Shown piece by piece: positions 21,354 to 33,108 of a stretch of DNA of 64,000 bases. The first letter of the stretch is position 1. The number at the start of each line of letters is the position of its first letter. The position numbers were made by a program, and so were the translations under genes. The notes under the pieces are model-generated. The model did not search any database and was not told where the DNA came from. It saw only the letters and a program-made list of their open reading frames with translations. This stretch comes from Jaapia argillacea MUCL 33604 (lineage: Eukaryota > Basidiomycota > Agaricomycetes > Jaapiales > Jaapiaceae). The stretch is taken from assembly GCA_000697665.1 (NCBI GenBank), contig KL197712.1, forward strand, positions 141,981 to 205,980, written 5' to 3'.

Positions 21354-24048
21354 CTACCCCTTCAAAGCCCTCGCCACCATACTCTCCAAACTCACAGCCC
21401 TAAACTCCTCCCCACCAGGCTCAGGCGCCCAAACCGCGTCATCCAACACATAAACCAACAACCCACCCTTCCCATCCACCCTCTGTGAAACCCTATACAA
21501 AGGCATCCTCGAAGTCTCATTAACCTTCCCAGTCGGTATGAACAACAAGTTGTGCGAAGCCGCATATTCCTCCACGATCGACCTGAACGTGATTTCTTGC
21601 GTCCGCGAAGCTCGAGGCGGCTTCGGCGTTCCTTGTCTCGAAGGGACCTGCTTCGGCGAAGACGGAAGATGATGTGACGGACGATACTCGGGTCTCGGTA
21701 ACCGAGTGGGCGCGTCAGGACCCAATTCAATAGCCGTGTTCATCAACTGCAAACCCCTCGTGAAACCCTCCTGTACACGCGGCATCTCCTGAACACTCTC
21801 CGGGAAACTCCCCTTCCAGAACGTATACCACTGAACAACCTCTTCAAAACTTGCATTAGGCTGGATAAGCCATATATGCAGGACGTCCAGCCATTTGGGG
21901 AAGAACTCGGCTTCGAGGAGTTGGGAGATGATAGTGGGTCGGAGGAGGGGTGTCCAAGCGAGAACGGAAGTGAATGGTTCCATTTGTTGATCTCGTGGAT
22001 TAACACGGAATTCGTCGCGCAGCGTCGAGGCGAGCTTAGGCACGACATATTTGAGCATCATGGCATCCCATTCGCTCGCGTCGAACACCTGACACAAAAA
22101 TGAACCAAAAGCATCAGAATCAGGATGCTTGAAGGCTGAATCGATCCAACTCACATTCTTCCAAACCGCAAAATCCTTCGGAACCCCATCCCTGACAGCC
22201 CACCCCTTCAACAAACCCCTAACTTTCCTCTTCGCATCCCCAAGCACTTCCTCAATCCTTAAACCAATATGAGGTAACCAAGGAAACACCACAGCCTGCA
22301 AACTAACACCATCCCTCTTCCCGTTCCAATCACCCACCACCTTCTTAACCTTCGGTAACACCAATTGATCGAAAAAGTTGTCCCTGATGAATGGAGGGAG
22401 GAAGGACGACCAGGATTCGTATAAATTGACTAAGGGCGTGGGGGATAGAGGTGACCAGTCGTTATTTATGACCGACCGGATCTTGGGAAGCCAGATCGTC
22501 CAGAGGAGGCTTTCGAAAGGCGTCATGGTCCTGTCGGTCGCAGCAGCACTAGGCGCTCGTATACCAGAGCCAGCCATCCCATAGACATCCACCTGATTCT
22601 GCACCTTCTCCTCCGGTACAACGATCTTCAGCGCCCTTCTCCATCTCTTAAAAATCGCCGTAAATGCTGTCGGATCTTCCAATGGGCGCCATTGCGTGAC
22701 CAAACGTCGGAATATGGGGGCGATAGCGGCTACGACGATCTCGTCCAACCCATACCTATCAAACTCACTACCAAACTGGCCGAGTAGCTTCTCGATAGAA
22801 GGCGAGAACGAATCGAGGGAAGCTTCGTATTGCGATGCTAGGTCCTTGGCGAGAGCGGAGATTTCGTCTGCGACGAGATGGACTTGTTGCAGTCGTTTTA
22901 TCACTGAGTCAACACAACAAAAATCAACCATTAGTATCTGTGAGTTGATTATAGGGGAAGATGATGGCTTACGTTCAGCTTCGTCCCCTACCCTCTTTGT
23001 CAGCCTTGTGCTCTCGCTGGCTACGAACTTCTTCCTCTCCTCTAAAGCCTTGGCTTCCTTTGCAAGTCCGTCTAGATCAACCTTGCACGCGTCGGCGATC
23101 AATCGAATGTTGTGTCGGACCTCTGGTATTCGCGCTGCGTCAGTTGAAGGCGTCCAAGAAGCCATGGACACTTCCGCAAGTGAAGACACTTCCCGAGGCT
23201 GGAATTCACCAAGAAAATTTGTTAGTAAAAAGCTTAGAGGGAAAAGTAGTCGAATGAGACCTACAGTTGCTCCAGTCGCGTCGATAATCTGACCAATACC
23301 TTGATACTGAGGTTGTTCACCAGCTTCGGCCAGTATCTCCTCATAAGTCTTGTGCTCGACCCTCGTCTTGACCTTCTTCGGTTTCTTCCATGCATCCTCC
23401 CTCTTCCCTTTCTCCTTCTCCGCCCTTGCGGCCCTTCCCTTCCCTCGCTTCCGCTTCCCCTCGTCGTCTTCTTCATCACTAATGGCCTCTCCTCTCCTCT
23501 TCGCCTCCATCTTCGACTGTTCCGTCTTCTCCTTAAACCCCTTGAACGCAATACCCATCTTCTGCGGCCTTAACTTACTCTCAACAGGAGTGACGATACC
23601 TTCTCCAGAAACACCGAGACCAGTACCAGCTTGCCAACCCATCTTTTCCAACATACGAGCACCGAACGTGCCAGAAAGTTTAGAAAAGTGTAGACGTTCG
23701 TGTGCGGGGAGAGGAGTCGCCGATCGGCTGTTACTCGCTGAGCTAGAGGCATGTCGGACGAATGAGCGTTGAGCTCGAGGAGCGCCGCCGAATGCGGTGG
23801 GGAACTGTGAAGTGGGAGGATGGGGAGGCGAGGGAGGTGTGGAGATTGATGCAGGACGAGTGGCACCGATACCTCCTCGACTGAAACCGGCAAATGCCGA
23901 TGGTTGAGCGGGTGTTGAGGAGGGTGGCTTGGATGCCCCGAGTCCAAGACCACCCCGAGGTCTTTGTTCGACCTCTTCTTCTTCCTCTCTGACTCGAGGT
24001 GAAGGTGGTTTTGAGGGTTCGGAATCAGATTGGTCCATCGCGTCTTCT

Positions 24049-24080
<32 letters not shown>

Positions 24081-24485
24081 AACTCCATCCTCTTCAACTC
24101 CTTCCATAGCCTCCTCCCCCTCCTCCCCACTCTCATCTTTCACCGTTTCATCCTCCACTCCCTCCTTCCCTTTCCCACCAGTCTTGTTCCCACTCACAAA
24201 CGCAGGTGCCTTCGCCCAATCACTCTTCTTCTTCGGAGCCGGCTTCCCCTTCGGCGCACCAAACCCCTCATCCTCACTATCCTCTCCAAAAACACCGTAG
24301 ATAGCATCCTCTCTCCCATCTTGTTTCCGTTGTCGTTTGCGTTTGTAAGGGTTTTCGAATAGGGCACGTTCATCTCGGAGGTCTGGGTCAGTCTCCTGGA
24401 GTTCACGAGTGTCGTCTAGGTCTGAACCATCGTAGGAATCCGAATCGTCGTCGTCTTCGAGTAGAGCGCGCTTTCTGCGGGCCAT
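21354..24485 (-). CDS. TFIP11: TFIP11/Ntr1-type G-patch splicing factor (976 aa)
   Basis: Homolog of tuftelin-interacting protein 11 (yeast Ntr1/Spp382), which activates the helicase Prp43 to take apart the spliceosome after splicing. Exons are 23265-24485, 22973-23198, 22155-22903 and 21354-22088. The introns (66, 69 and 66 bases) are multiples of three and lack stops, so the unspliced frame is open too (1,043 codons). Order: acidic N-terminus with an NLS-like KRKRQRK; a Glu/Asp run coded by a CTC-rich microsatellite near 24046-24085; a G-patch at about residues 270-315 (GTFGARMLEKMGWQAGTGLG); a Lys-rich stretch; a GCFC/TIP domain with DATGAT and FDASEWDAMMLKYVVPKL; and a C-terminal domain with LYRVSQRVDGKGGLLVY. 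A branch-site ACTAAC is visible in intron 1. High confidence. Confidence 0.93.
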
Positions 24486-26399
24486 GGGGGTCAGGAGGGG
24501 GACAAGGAGGAGGTTAACGTTAGAAAGTTATGAACATTGCATGTGTCAGGCCGACTCGACTCTGCTTACTTACATCCAGTGGCTGTGCAATTCGCCTTTT
24601 CCGGCCAAATATTCTGGTTTGCCTTCAAGCTTCAAGTTGAACACAGCTGCAGAAAACGATATTAGTGCTCGGAAGACGGCAAAGGGTGCAACATCTCTCA
24701 GAGCTTCAGGTGAACTGCAGACCATAGAATTTGCAACGATTATCAGGTTGCAAGTACTCCGTCTGGCATCTCAAAGTGGAAAAGGTCATATTGCGGACGG
24801 AACTTCCATTGTTACAAAAGTTTTACAGAAAAAAAACTTGTGGATCAGCAATGTAGAAAATGGGGGAGCACAGTCCATCGCACAGACGACTTTCAGACTT
24901 GAAAGCATCTTGTTCACGAGGGAGGAAGAGACGAATCACACTCTGCTTGGCAGGCCGATTCGGACCCCGTCTTCGTCATCGCGACATCGGGATCGGCTTC
25001 GGTGAGTTTAACCCAGGGATCCAGGTTGTAGGCCGCTCTTCCATCGCGATAAGACCATTATCGATCCAAGGAGCAGAACAAGCACCCCACCTACGCGGTA
25101 GGCGAGCGCAAGTGAGATAGGGAGGGTCCAGCGTGGAAGAGTCATGGGAGCTGACCATGGGGCGGCGACTCTCGCGTACGAAGCGGTTAATCGGGTGAAT
25201 GGATTGTGGTGTACCAGGTAACGAGACGGCAGGGCGAGGTGGGTTGGGCAAACATAGGGAAGGGTCCGCCCAGATAGCCTGAAAAATCTCAATACAAACA
25301 CGTCAAAGTCGCGATGGAAAATTACGCGGGTCCGTCGATGGCAAACAGGAAGAAGCGACAGACCTGACGTATAAAAAGAAAATATTTCCCGCGTGGTAGA
25401 TGCCCTCCGTCGCACTCCCTTGAAAACAATTTGCCACAGCGCGACGCCACTGACCAGAGAAGGAACTGATGGATAAAGTCTCGCGCGATCAAGTATCGAA
25501 ACGACCCTTCGGATCTCCAACCGACGACGGGGTACCACGTCCGCTAACTTCGCTTGATATGAGAGCGGGGGAGTGCTCAGCAGCGGGGCCAAGGCGAAGA
25601 AAAACACTCGTTCAAAGCCCAAACGTTCTTCGAGCCCAAGCGAAACACATCATCCAAGAATCGACTGCCATGTCCTCAAATGTGACCGTCCAGAGGCGAT
25701 GGGTGGCGGGTATGGAACAGCCGTGCTTGGGGAGGAAACACAATATTGGAGCAAATTCGAGGGAGGGACTGGGAGGGGGGAAAGTGGAGATGGAGAAAGT
25801 TGCTCGAAGAGGCGGAGAGAGGTCAAGAAGGGGGTCCGAATTTAGCCGCCGCCTGGAGGCGGACTTTGGATTTTGGGGGAAGACCCTTGACATGTTCTCC
25901 AGGCGACGGGCGACCACAACAAATTATCGACGATTTCGCCAGTGACAAATCCACCCAGAACTTTTGACATCTCGTTTCTGCTCTGGAGATCGGAGATTCC
26001 ATCCCGGACCAAAGGTACTTGGGCAAGAAATACCACCCCCCATCGCTCCACTCTCGACAATACCAGCCGCGAAATCTCCCGGTCGTTGGGATAGACTGGG
26101 CGACACAAGGGAATCTCAGAACGACGCTTGTCCAGAACCAATCGGTGCCAGTGACCAGGAGGGGTAACCGAGGTGTCGCTGTAGCTCTTTCCAATCCATG
26201 GGGGTCTAGCAAGACCATCGCACATAAAAGCGTCTTCCCGTACACCACACACAGCCGACCTGCTTGCCTGTGGGCTCCTCCTGACGCCACAATTCGCATC
26301 GTCGTGCAGGCTGCATGGTCTTCCTTGGGCTTGCAGCCACCGGGGGTCGTATACGGCGCAATGAATACACAACGACGCCCACTCAGGACCAGACTTCGG
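24486..26399. other. Stretch without a recognised gene
   Basis: Upstream of the TFIP11 start. Open frames of 170-226 codons exist on both strands (24484-25005 plus; 25008-25622 and 25842-26522 minus) but show no known motif, no agreement with copies elsewhere and a composition like their shadows. I do not support a gene here. Confidence 0.45.
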
Positions 26400-26659
26400 A
26401 CTTGAATATCTTGGCGACCCAATATTTTGTGGAGTCATGTTTGTCGATTTCCGTCTCGTTGGGTACGTCTGTTGTCGACCCAAGGGGATGACAGTCGAAA
26501 CATACAAGCTGGCGGGATGCAAACCTTCTGGCAGCTAGACTGGTTTGCCCCTTCTTTCTCATGAACCTTGTCGGAATCGTCTCGGTCAAACGAATGCCCA
26601 TGTTGATTGGCTTGGGCCCATCTTGCCTCGTTTGTGGCGAACACACGAAGAGTCACAAC

Positions 26660-26672
26660 CGTGACTGTCACC
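26660..26672. promoter_or_regulatory. Palindrome CGTGAC-N1-GTCAC
   Basis: CGTGACTGTCACC at 26660-26672 is an inverted repeat with a 1-base spacer, followed by GCGTCACGTCACGG. It lies about 875 bases upstream of the ATG of orphan gene D. Confidence 0.45.
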
Positions 26673-27539
26673 CATGCGCGTCACGTCACGGACTTGGTGA
26701 TGTATCCCGCCGACGCTAGCGATGGAGTGCTGCCAGATACATTGGGATTGAATGCGCGAGGATAGGACCAAGCAACCGGTGACCCGAGGAGGATGCTTTC
26801 CATGTCCCGAACGCCAGGCCATGGACCCGATCTGCCTTGCCAGACTCCCAAAATGCGAGAAAAACCACCGACATCGATTGACGGCGTGAATGCAGGTGGT
26901 GTACGAGATCCCGGCGGCCAGTTTATCCAGGTGAAGCAGTGGTTTTTCAATATCGCATACCGGGCCTTGGGGGCTGGCAAGCCTGAACCCAGACGAATAG
27001 TGGTCGGTCATGACGACAAGACTAGTATTCCTGGGCGCCTATCCCATCGGCCATTTTCAAAATATTCTCGCGCCCTCCTTCTCCACGACCTCGTTCACCA
27101 CCATTGCCTATTCAAACTCCCCAACCGTCTCATTCAAGTCCACTTTTAAGTTGATCTCATTTGACTTCTGACGAGTTCTCGGAAACTCACTTTTCCAAAT
27201 ACTCTGTGGCCTTGGTCGTTAGTCGCTTCCCGGACGGCAACCTTCCGAACGGCCACTTTCAATACATAACGCCGTCTTCTTAAAAGATGACCGTGTCCCA
27301 ATAATTTTTTCGACCGCCGCCCCTTGCTCTCAGATATCCCTCGCCTTGAGGCTGGCCCCAAACGTCGCCGTCGTTGTGGACAGGACCCAGATTATTTCCT
27401 ATAAAACGCTACGTCCTCTATCCCTTTCTCTTTGGTCATTCTTGGTCACGTATAACACAACCCTTGCGATAATTCTCGTTTGTCTGCCGTCATCGAACGT
27501 TGCCGGAGGTATTGAGCAGCCGCGAAAGTTCTGGTTATC

Positions 27540-27946
27540 ATGGTAAGTCCCATTAGCCGTTCGCGACCTTGGGTCGGCCCACTGACCCTTGGTCATGTTC
27601 AGGGCGGCTTTACGCGACGAGAAATTACCCTATCGCAGTCTCAAAATGTATCCACCATGGTACACAGTTCAAGGTTTGGTACTATCAGCTGGGACACCCA
27701 ACTGACATTAGTTCAGCTCAGTGGCGGCTCGGTTAGATTGAGCTCCGATGATCTCTTCAGCCTTCAAGTCGCTCTAGGATCCAAAAACTATGCCGGTTCC
27801 CCGGGTTTCAGGTTCATTCGGTTCTCGACCCTCGTAATTGTGAGCTCCTTCTTTGTTTGCTTGTCTACCAATTGTTTACGGTCGTCGGGCAGGACTTGGC
27901 ATTCAAAATACACCATCAGAATATTGCTTCACGCCGGTTCCGTTGA
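27540..27946 (+). CDS. Orphan family, short member D (78 aa)
   Basis: Exons 27540-27542 (ATG only), 27603-27659, 27717-27839 and 27893-27946 are joined in phase 0. Exon 2 begins GGFTRREI; exon 3 contains the core DLFSLQVALGSKNYAGS and ends FRFIRFSTLVI; exon 4 reads DLAFKIHHQNIASRRFR. Exons 2 and 4 are the same lengths as in member E (57 and 54 bases), and exon 3 differs by one codon. The second intron uses a GTACAC donor and is short (57 bases). No recognised domain, signal peptide or membrane segment. The protein is small and basic. Function unknown. Confidence 0.6.
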
Positions 27947-28449
27947 GGGACTCTACCGTGAAGCTCTGTTGATGACTCTCGACAATGGCTTCCAGTGGAT
28001 CCCGTGTCGCCCTATGTACTCGAGAAGGTGTTTTCCTTAGACCGTTGACCGTGACCCTTCCATACACAATACTATTAGATTGGTTGGCGTGCTTGTCCGG
28101 CTACTTTTACTGCATCTGAGACGCTGCGTACGCATGATATATTATGTATGAATGCCTTCCCCACTCGTGATAATCACCGTAAAGTGTCTCAGCACTTCTT
28201 GGTCGCCTCCCCCTTGGCCGTTTGAGTACAGAAAGCAGACCTGTGCCCTGCACTGGCAGAACTGCTAGTAAGTAGTAAGTACCTCCCACAGATTTTGATG
28301 TTTCCGTTTTAGGAAATTCGGTTTAACAAACCAAGTCATATATCTCCGATCGTTGGCCTCATATGTCGCCCTAAAAGACCGTCTTGAAATTTATATCAGG
28401 CCTTCATCCTCCCTGCAGCCCCCTTGCTGTCCCTCACTGCCATCTCCCG

Positions 28450-29714
28450 ATGCCACCGCTTCCACCGAACGATTACGCCAATGACAGCCTCTGGCACCGA
28501 GCTTATGATCGCTGTCAACGCCTGGAACAAGTCAGCGGGAACGTTGACCTGAAAACCATACTCGCGAGACTTCTGGGCTACATGGTCCGCGAGGCGCCGA
28601 CCGACATAGGTCGCACCAATATATCCCAGGACATCATTGGTTGTTCCGACGAAAGTGAACTATACATCTTAGCTGACATGTATATGAACCACTTCGTTCG
28701 CTGCCGTGAGTATTAAGTATTGCCCATTACGACGCACCTTCCTGCCGCCGATTGCATGTCACTCACATTAATATTTTTTGTCTGGGTAGTCCGATCAAAG
28801 AGACCTGAACCGTCGTTTCACCTTTTCAGGCCGTTCTTAGACGATGAGCAGACCCGAGTGTCCTATTCACTGGAAGAGGCACCGAAGAATCCTAGCGCTG
28901 CCAGAGAGAAGGTAACTGAACTTCCTCCTTGTCACTTGGGCGAGTGGCTACTATATATTGTCAGGCGCTCATCAGGGATGGTTATCGATGTATTCTCTCT
29001 GGCAAGTTGGACGCAGAATCATATATTACAAGACCGGCCGCCCTCCAGATTTATGAGGCTTCGCCCTCTGCTGTGAGTGCCACACAGGCAGCATATATAT
29101 TCCCTGATTTGACAAATCGGGGGATTACAGGCGACAATGAGGGGGCCCCGAAGGTATCCTTTTGTCATCTGCTCTGAAATGCAACGCGTTGAACATTCCA
29201 TTTCTAGAATCAACATTCCTCCACGGTTTGGACTGTAATGGAACGCTTTGGCCAGGTGTATGGCGAGGAAGAACTCGATGGTTCTAATATTCACCGTCTC
29301 GAAAACGTTATGACCTTGAATCCCGACCTCTATGAATTTTTTGATACTCTCCACATGTGGCTGGAACCCACGGTGGGTTTGGTTGTCATACCCCACCTAC
29401 AACTACAATCGTGAGCTGACATGTTCCAGGACAAACCGAATCAATATAAGATCACTGCCACCAGTGACGTGTTCCTTATTGGTTTACCCCAGCTCGTCAC
29501 GTTCACCACTTCAGATGCGAAGAATCTTCCGCTCCCGTCTCCAAGATACCTCGCCTTACACGCAGCCTGTGTTCGGGTCCTCAATCTTTCCGGCGCGGCC
29601 AAGCGTATCGACGCAATCGAAGTGGAAATGGAGAAGCTGTCCGTCTTGGCAAGTGATGGATCTTCAGCAGATGTACTTTCTTTCGCTTTGGGCCAGCTAG
29701 CGATTGTCGTCTAA
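28450..29714 (+). CDS. HNH-type (HNH_2-like) protein, 338 aa
   Basis: Five exons join in frame: 28450-28705, 28790-28911, 28965-29153, 29208-29372 and 29430-29714 (1,017 bases). It has the layout of a large Agaricomycete family with an HNH_2-like domain: an N-terminal helical part with LLGYMVREAP, then ALIRDGYRCILSGKLD (the Cys-containing first strand), AAYIFPD where the family normally has A-A-H-I-F/I-P, then STVWTVMERFG and NIHRLENVMTL, then a final segment beginning DKPNQYKI. The usual His of the AHIFP motif is Tyr here, so nuclease activity is doubtful. It sits between orphan genes D and E. Roles of this family are unknown. Family assignment is good. Confidence 0.85.
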
Positions 29715-31549
29715 TGCTTCGTGGTCCGCGGATAACCCGTTGTATGCCGTATCGATTGAGGAAGTATGCCACCACCCGACTGCACTCACTGGCATTCGGC
29801 GGCCTTTGGGACTTTCTATCAGGTGCCATTGAGCCAGCTCAGGCTCCGTGGTCACTTGCCTACAACTACGACTATCCTTCGGCCCTCAGCACGAATACCC
29901 ACGTTCCTCTTTGCCAACTTGGATGGGGATTGTACGGGTGCTGTCGTGAGCATCCATCGATTCTTCTCAAGCGAAGCAAACCTGTCTTCCGGCTTCCTCT
30001 CAACCTTCCTGCTCTAATCATCGCTTCGTGGCGTATTCTCTGGTATGTGTTTATCTTGACTGGTATTAGTCGCTGTTAACGCCAGATGTTTCATTGAATT
30101 CAGTGCCTCTTCAGTAATCGTTATCGCCTTGGTGCCTTCTTCCACGATGGTCCATACACTTTCCAGATTCTGTCAATTGGCCCACATGTGTCAACTATAC
30201 GACCGTCATGTAGAGTAGCGAAGAATATTCATAGATACGGTGAACGCGAAGTCACATGATTTAAGAAAAGTTCATCACCCATCTTGGCATCACGATGAAG
30301 AGGTAACTGAAAAACGGGTCACCCTTGCGTGTACACTTGTGACTGTCAACGGTGCGTGGGGATACTTCACACAACTTCATCAAGGATACTCGACACCTCA
30401 ATCTCCAATCATCGACACCTCCGCACCACGCCCCCTTGACCTCCCCACCAGTGTCTCACTCTTCCAGTATCACTTCCTCCAGAGGGAAATATTAAACGAG
30501 ATAACCGTGGACGATGCAGTCCTTTTCAGTGCCCATTGAGCGGAGGCCAGAGAATCAGCGCGAGTCAACAAACCAGAAGACCCAATGGTAACTCACATTG
30601 GGTAAGCGCGCTCCTCTGAAACGATCATGTTGGGATAGGGGTGTGGGCGTAGATACGGGTCAGACGTTGTCAGAAGTTTGCCACGGGACGGGGGCCTCAT
30701 GGGATGAGGATGGCTTGCACAATACGAGTAGTTCGACAGAAATGGGATGGGGTTCAAGCGCCCGGAAAAATAGGGCTGGACCAACCGAGATGAGATGAGG
30801 TAGGGGCGTCAAAGAGATAGCTGGCCGCGACGTCCACCGTGCTGGAGCACCTACACTCCCGGCTTTGGGTATTAGGAAAGCGCACCAAATGGACGGGGAC
30901 GCATAGTGCCACCATGGCACTTCGATACAAGAGCGTGTCGACGCTATTGAGAACGGCGTAGAGGATCCGCGACTGGAAAAGGGCCAAAAAGCGCGTCATA
31001 GCGTGAAGTTAATCCACTCCGTTGCTCGAATATCGAAGAAAAATGGTAACGTCCCCTTGCAGTTTCTTTCTGGCCAAACGCCGCCACGAAATAACGCTGT
31101 GAAATCCTACATACGCGACGAGTGGAAGGAACGGGTCCAATTTATCAGGAGTAATAGACGGAGAACGGCCGCTGGGGTTTGGAGGATATCAACACGATTA
31201 AACCTGGATAAACTGTGGCGGGGAAGGGCGATGAGGTGATGTGGGCCAAATTGGCAAGAGTTGGGCAAGAGACGACTATCCGGCACCATCGGCTAGGATG
31301 GGCGGACTTCCGAAAAGTCTCTCCGCTCATTCGGCACGTCCACCCACCTCCTGGCATTTGAAAACTTGACAATTAGCTGGGGGTTTCACGTCTTGTTTCT
31401 TGAAGGTTGCATCGTCGAGCGACTGTACTTCAAACAATCTTGCTCGTTCGCCGATCGATCCCCTTCCCGTCTCGACAACCGGGAAATACACAAGGCAGAT
31501 CGATGTGGTCGAAGAGACACGCAAACGCACGCTTTCCAGGGGTCCTTCA
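29715..31549. other. Stretch without a recognised gene
   Basis: About 1.8 kb between the HNH gene and the second diverged duplication. One frame at 29766-30017 and another at 30240-30539 stay open for 83-99 codons but match nothing I know. Near 30340 lies a weak half-palindrome, TTGTGACTGTCAACG, resembling the sites upstream of the orphan genes, so a decayed further copy is possible. Confidence 0.4.
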
Positions 31550-31925
31550 GGTCACAGGGGCCAGTATCCCAATCCCAGCCATGCATTGGAGGAGAGCCAT
31601 TGAGGGTTCCTTTGGTTATCATTGCTTAACGGGATATTATTGGACGGCACCCGTGGATCCCAACGGCGCCCGAGCCGTCTTGTCCTAGATCTTGAATATT
31701 CAGGTGAGTCAGTGCTTTGGGGGGGCGGTACTCTTCTGCAGGCTGCTGGGTTCCTAGCATGGAGCTGGATGTTGAGGTGAGATCGCTTCCAAGGCCGCGG
31801 GACGCTGTTTTTCTGTCCCCTGTCTCTCCTTGTGCATTTTTGAATGGTTCTTCGATCTCGTAAACCTTGTCGGGGTCGACTTGTGCAGTGAATGATTGTG
31901 CACACCCCAGGCGTTGGAAAACGAG

Positions 31926-31938
31926 CGTGACAGTCACG
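31926..31938. promoter_or_regulatory. Palindrome CGTGAC-N1-GTCACG
   Basis: CGTGACAGTCACG is a perfect 6+6 inverted repeat with a 1-base spacer. It runs into GTCACGTGTGAC, which contains an E-box CACGTG. It is about 770 bases upstream of the ATG of orphan gene E. Confidence 0.5.
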
Positions 31939-32701
31939 TGTGACGCGACCAAGCGACCAAGCGTTACTCAGGATACAGTATCAAGGATCTACAGAAGGAT
32001 GCTATCGTTAGGCGCGCTGATACTGAAGGAGCAGGGATACCTATGGAGTGCCTCCCCGTTATTCATATCATAACCGGACGGACAAAAGGACGGTGGTTTG
32101 TCACTGGTAGATTCCCTCGTGTGGGCGAGCCCGTCGACTACATCATGGCGGCCAGTCGCCCATTCGGGAGAAGCAGCGATATTTCAGTCGCGAAGAATGC
32201 CAGTACTGGTCTTGCAGGGTTGGAAGCCATCGAACGACCGACGAATCCAGGTGATCATGCTGACTAGGCTGGAGGTTTGGGCGCCTGTTGCATCGGCCAT
32301 CTCCAAAAATAATCTTCTCGCGCCATCATCTCCTGCTCTACCTCCTCCGAATCGCGTCCAGACTTCTTCTGACGTGGTTATCGCTCGACCCTCCCACCGG
32401 GTTTCGGAAACTCTCATATCCAAAATACTCAGCGATCATGGCCTCCAGTCACTTTAGAGACGGCAACCTTCCGAACCTGCACATTAATACATAACGCCGC
32501 TCTTGTGGACTAATTTCTTGGCCACCAGTACTCGCAGCTATCCGTGCCTCGAGGCTGCATATGCGTCACCGAGCCTCTCCAGTTCTTTCCCCATAATTCA
32601 CCACATCCTCTATTCCTCTCTGTCCGACTTGAGCGAATATTTTGATTCTCGTTCACCTGTCACCATCGAACGGCTCTTGAAGCCCAGAAGTTCTAGTCAT
32701 C

Positions 32702-33108
32702 ATGGTGTGTTCGTTTTCCCGTGGGCAGTTTTTGTTAATCCACTGATACTCTGTCGCGTTCAGGGTGGTGTCAAGCTACGAGAAGCTACTATGTTACAGC
32801 CGCAAGTTTTGGCCTCTACGGTACTCAGCTAGAGGTCTACTGGGCTCAAGGGCTCAACTAATATCGGCTCAGGTTCCGACCTCCTCCTTTGGATTGAGTT
32901 CTCAAGATGTTTTGAACCTTCACGTCGCTCTTGGACCTGGAAATTACGCCAATACCTCTGGGGGTTTCAAGTTCATTCGATTGTCGACTCTGGTGATTGT
33001 GAGTCGTCTCCTTGTCATCCGTCTGATATTAATTATCATCCATGCGTTGATCAGGACTTGGCATTCACGAAACACCATCAGAATCTCGCTATGTTCAGTG
33101 TCCGCTGA
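32702..33108 (+). CDS. Orphan family, short member E (79 aa)
   Basis: Exons 32702-32704 (ATG only, followed by GTGTGT), 32764-32820, 32873-32998 and 33055-33108 are joined in phase 0. Exon 2 reads GGVKLREATMLQPQVLAST. Exon 3 holds DVLNLHVALGPGNYANT and ends FKFIRLSTLVI. Exon 4 reads DLAFTKHHQNLAMFSVR. The close match to member D in exon sizes and the shared HHQN motif support the model. No recognised domain or targeting signal. Function unknown. Confidence 0.62.

Larger units (their letters stand above)
26400..27946 (+). repeat. Diverged duplication, copy carrying orphan gene D
   Basis: Patchy similarity to about 31550-33108 in the same order: a palindrome region near 26651-26691, a stretch near 27060-27300 (cgcgccctcct, then gacggcaaccttccgaac, then aatacataacgccg), and the four-exon orphan gene. 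Limits are approximate. On the minus strand just left of the palindrome an open stretch beginning VTVTVVTLRVF resembles one in the other copy (VTVTLVFQRLG; shared DxDKV), hinting at a divergent partner gene, but neither has an ATG I can place. Confidence 0.5.
31550..33108 (+). repeat. Diverged duplication, copy carrying orphan gene E
   Basis: The partner of 26400-27946, same order and direction. It includes the palindrome at 31926-31938, the conserved block near 32290-32500 and orphan gene E. An open minus-strand frame at about 31626-31940 starts VTVTLVFQRLGCAQSFTAQV at the palindrome and is the better kept version of a possible divergent partner gene. Without an ATG it is left uncalled. Confidence 0.5.

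Noticed and set aside
23929-24300. Poly-Ser and poly-Leu/Val frames on the plus strand
   Set aside because: They are shadows of the acidic run of the TFIP11 homolog on the other strand.
25842-26522. 226-codon minus-strand frame
   Set aside because: No family resemblance, no exon signals, and overlapping open frames of similar size on both strands.
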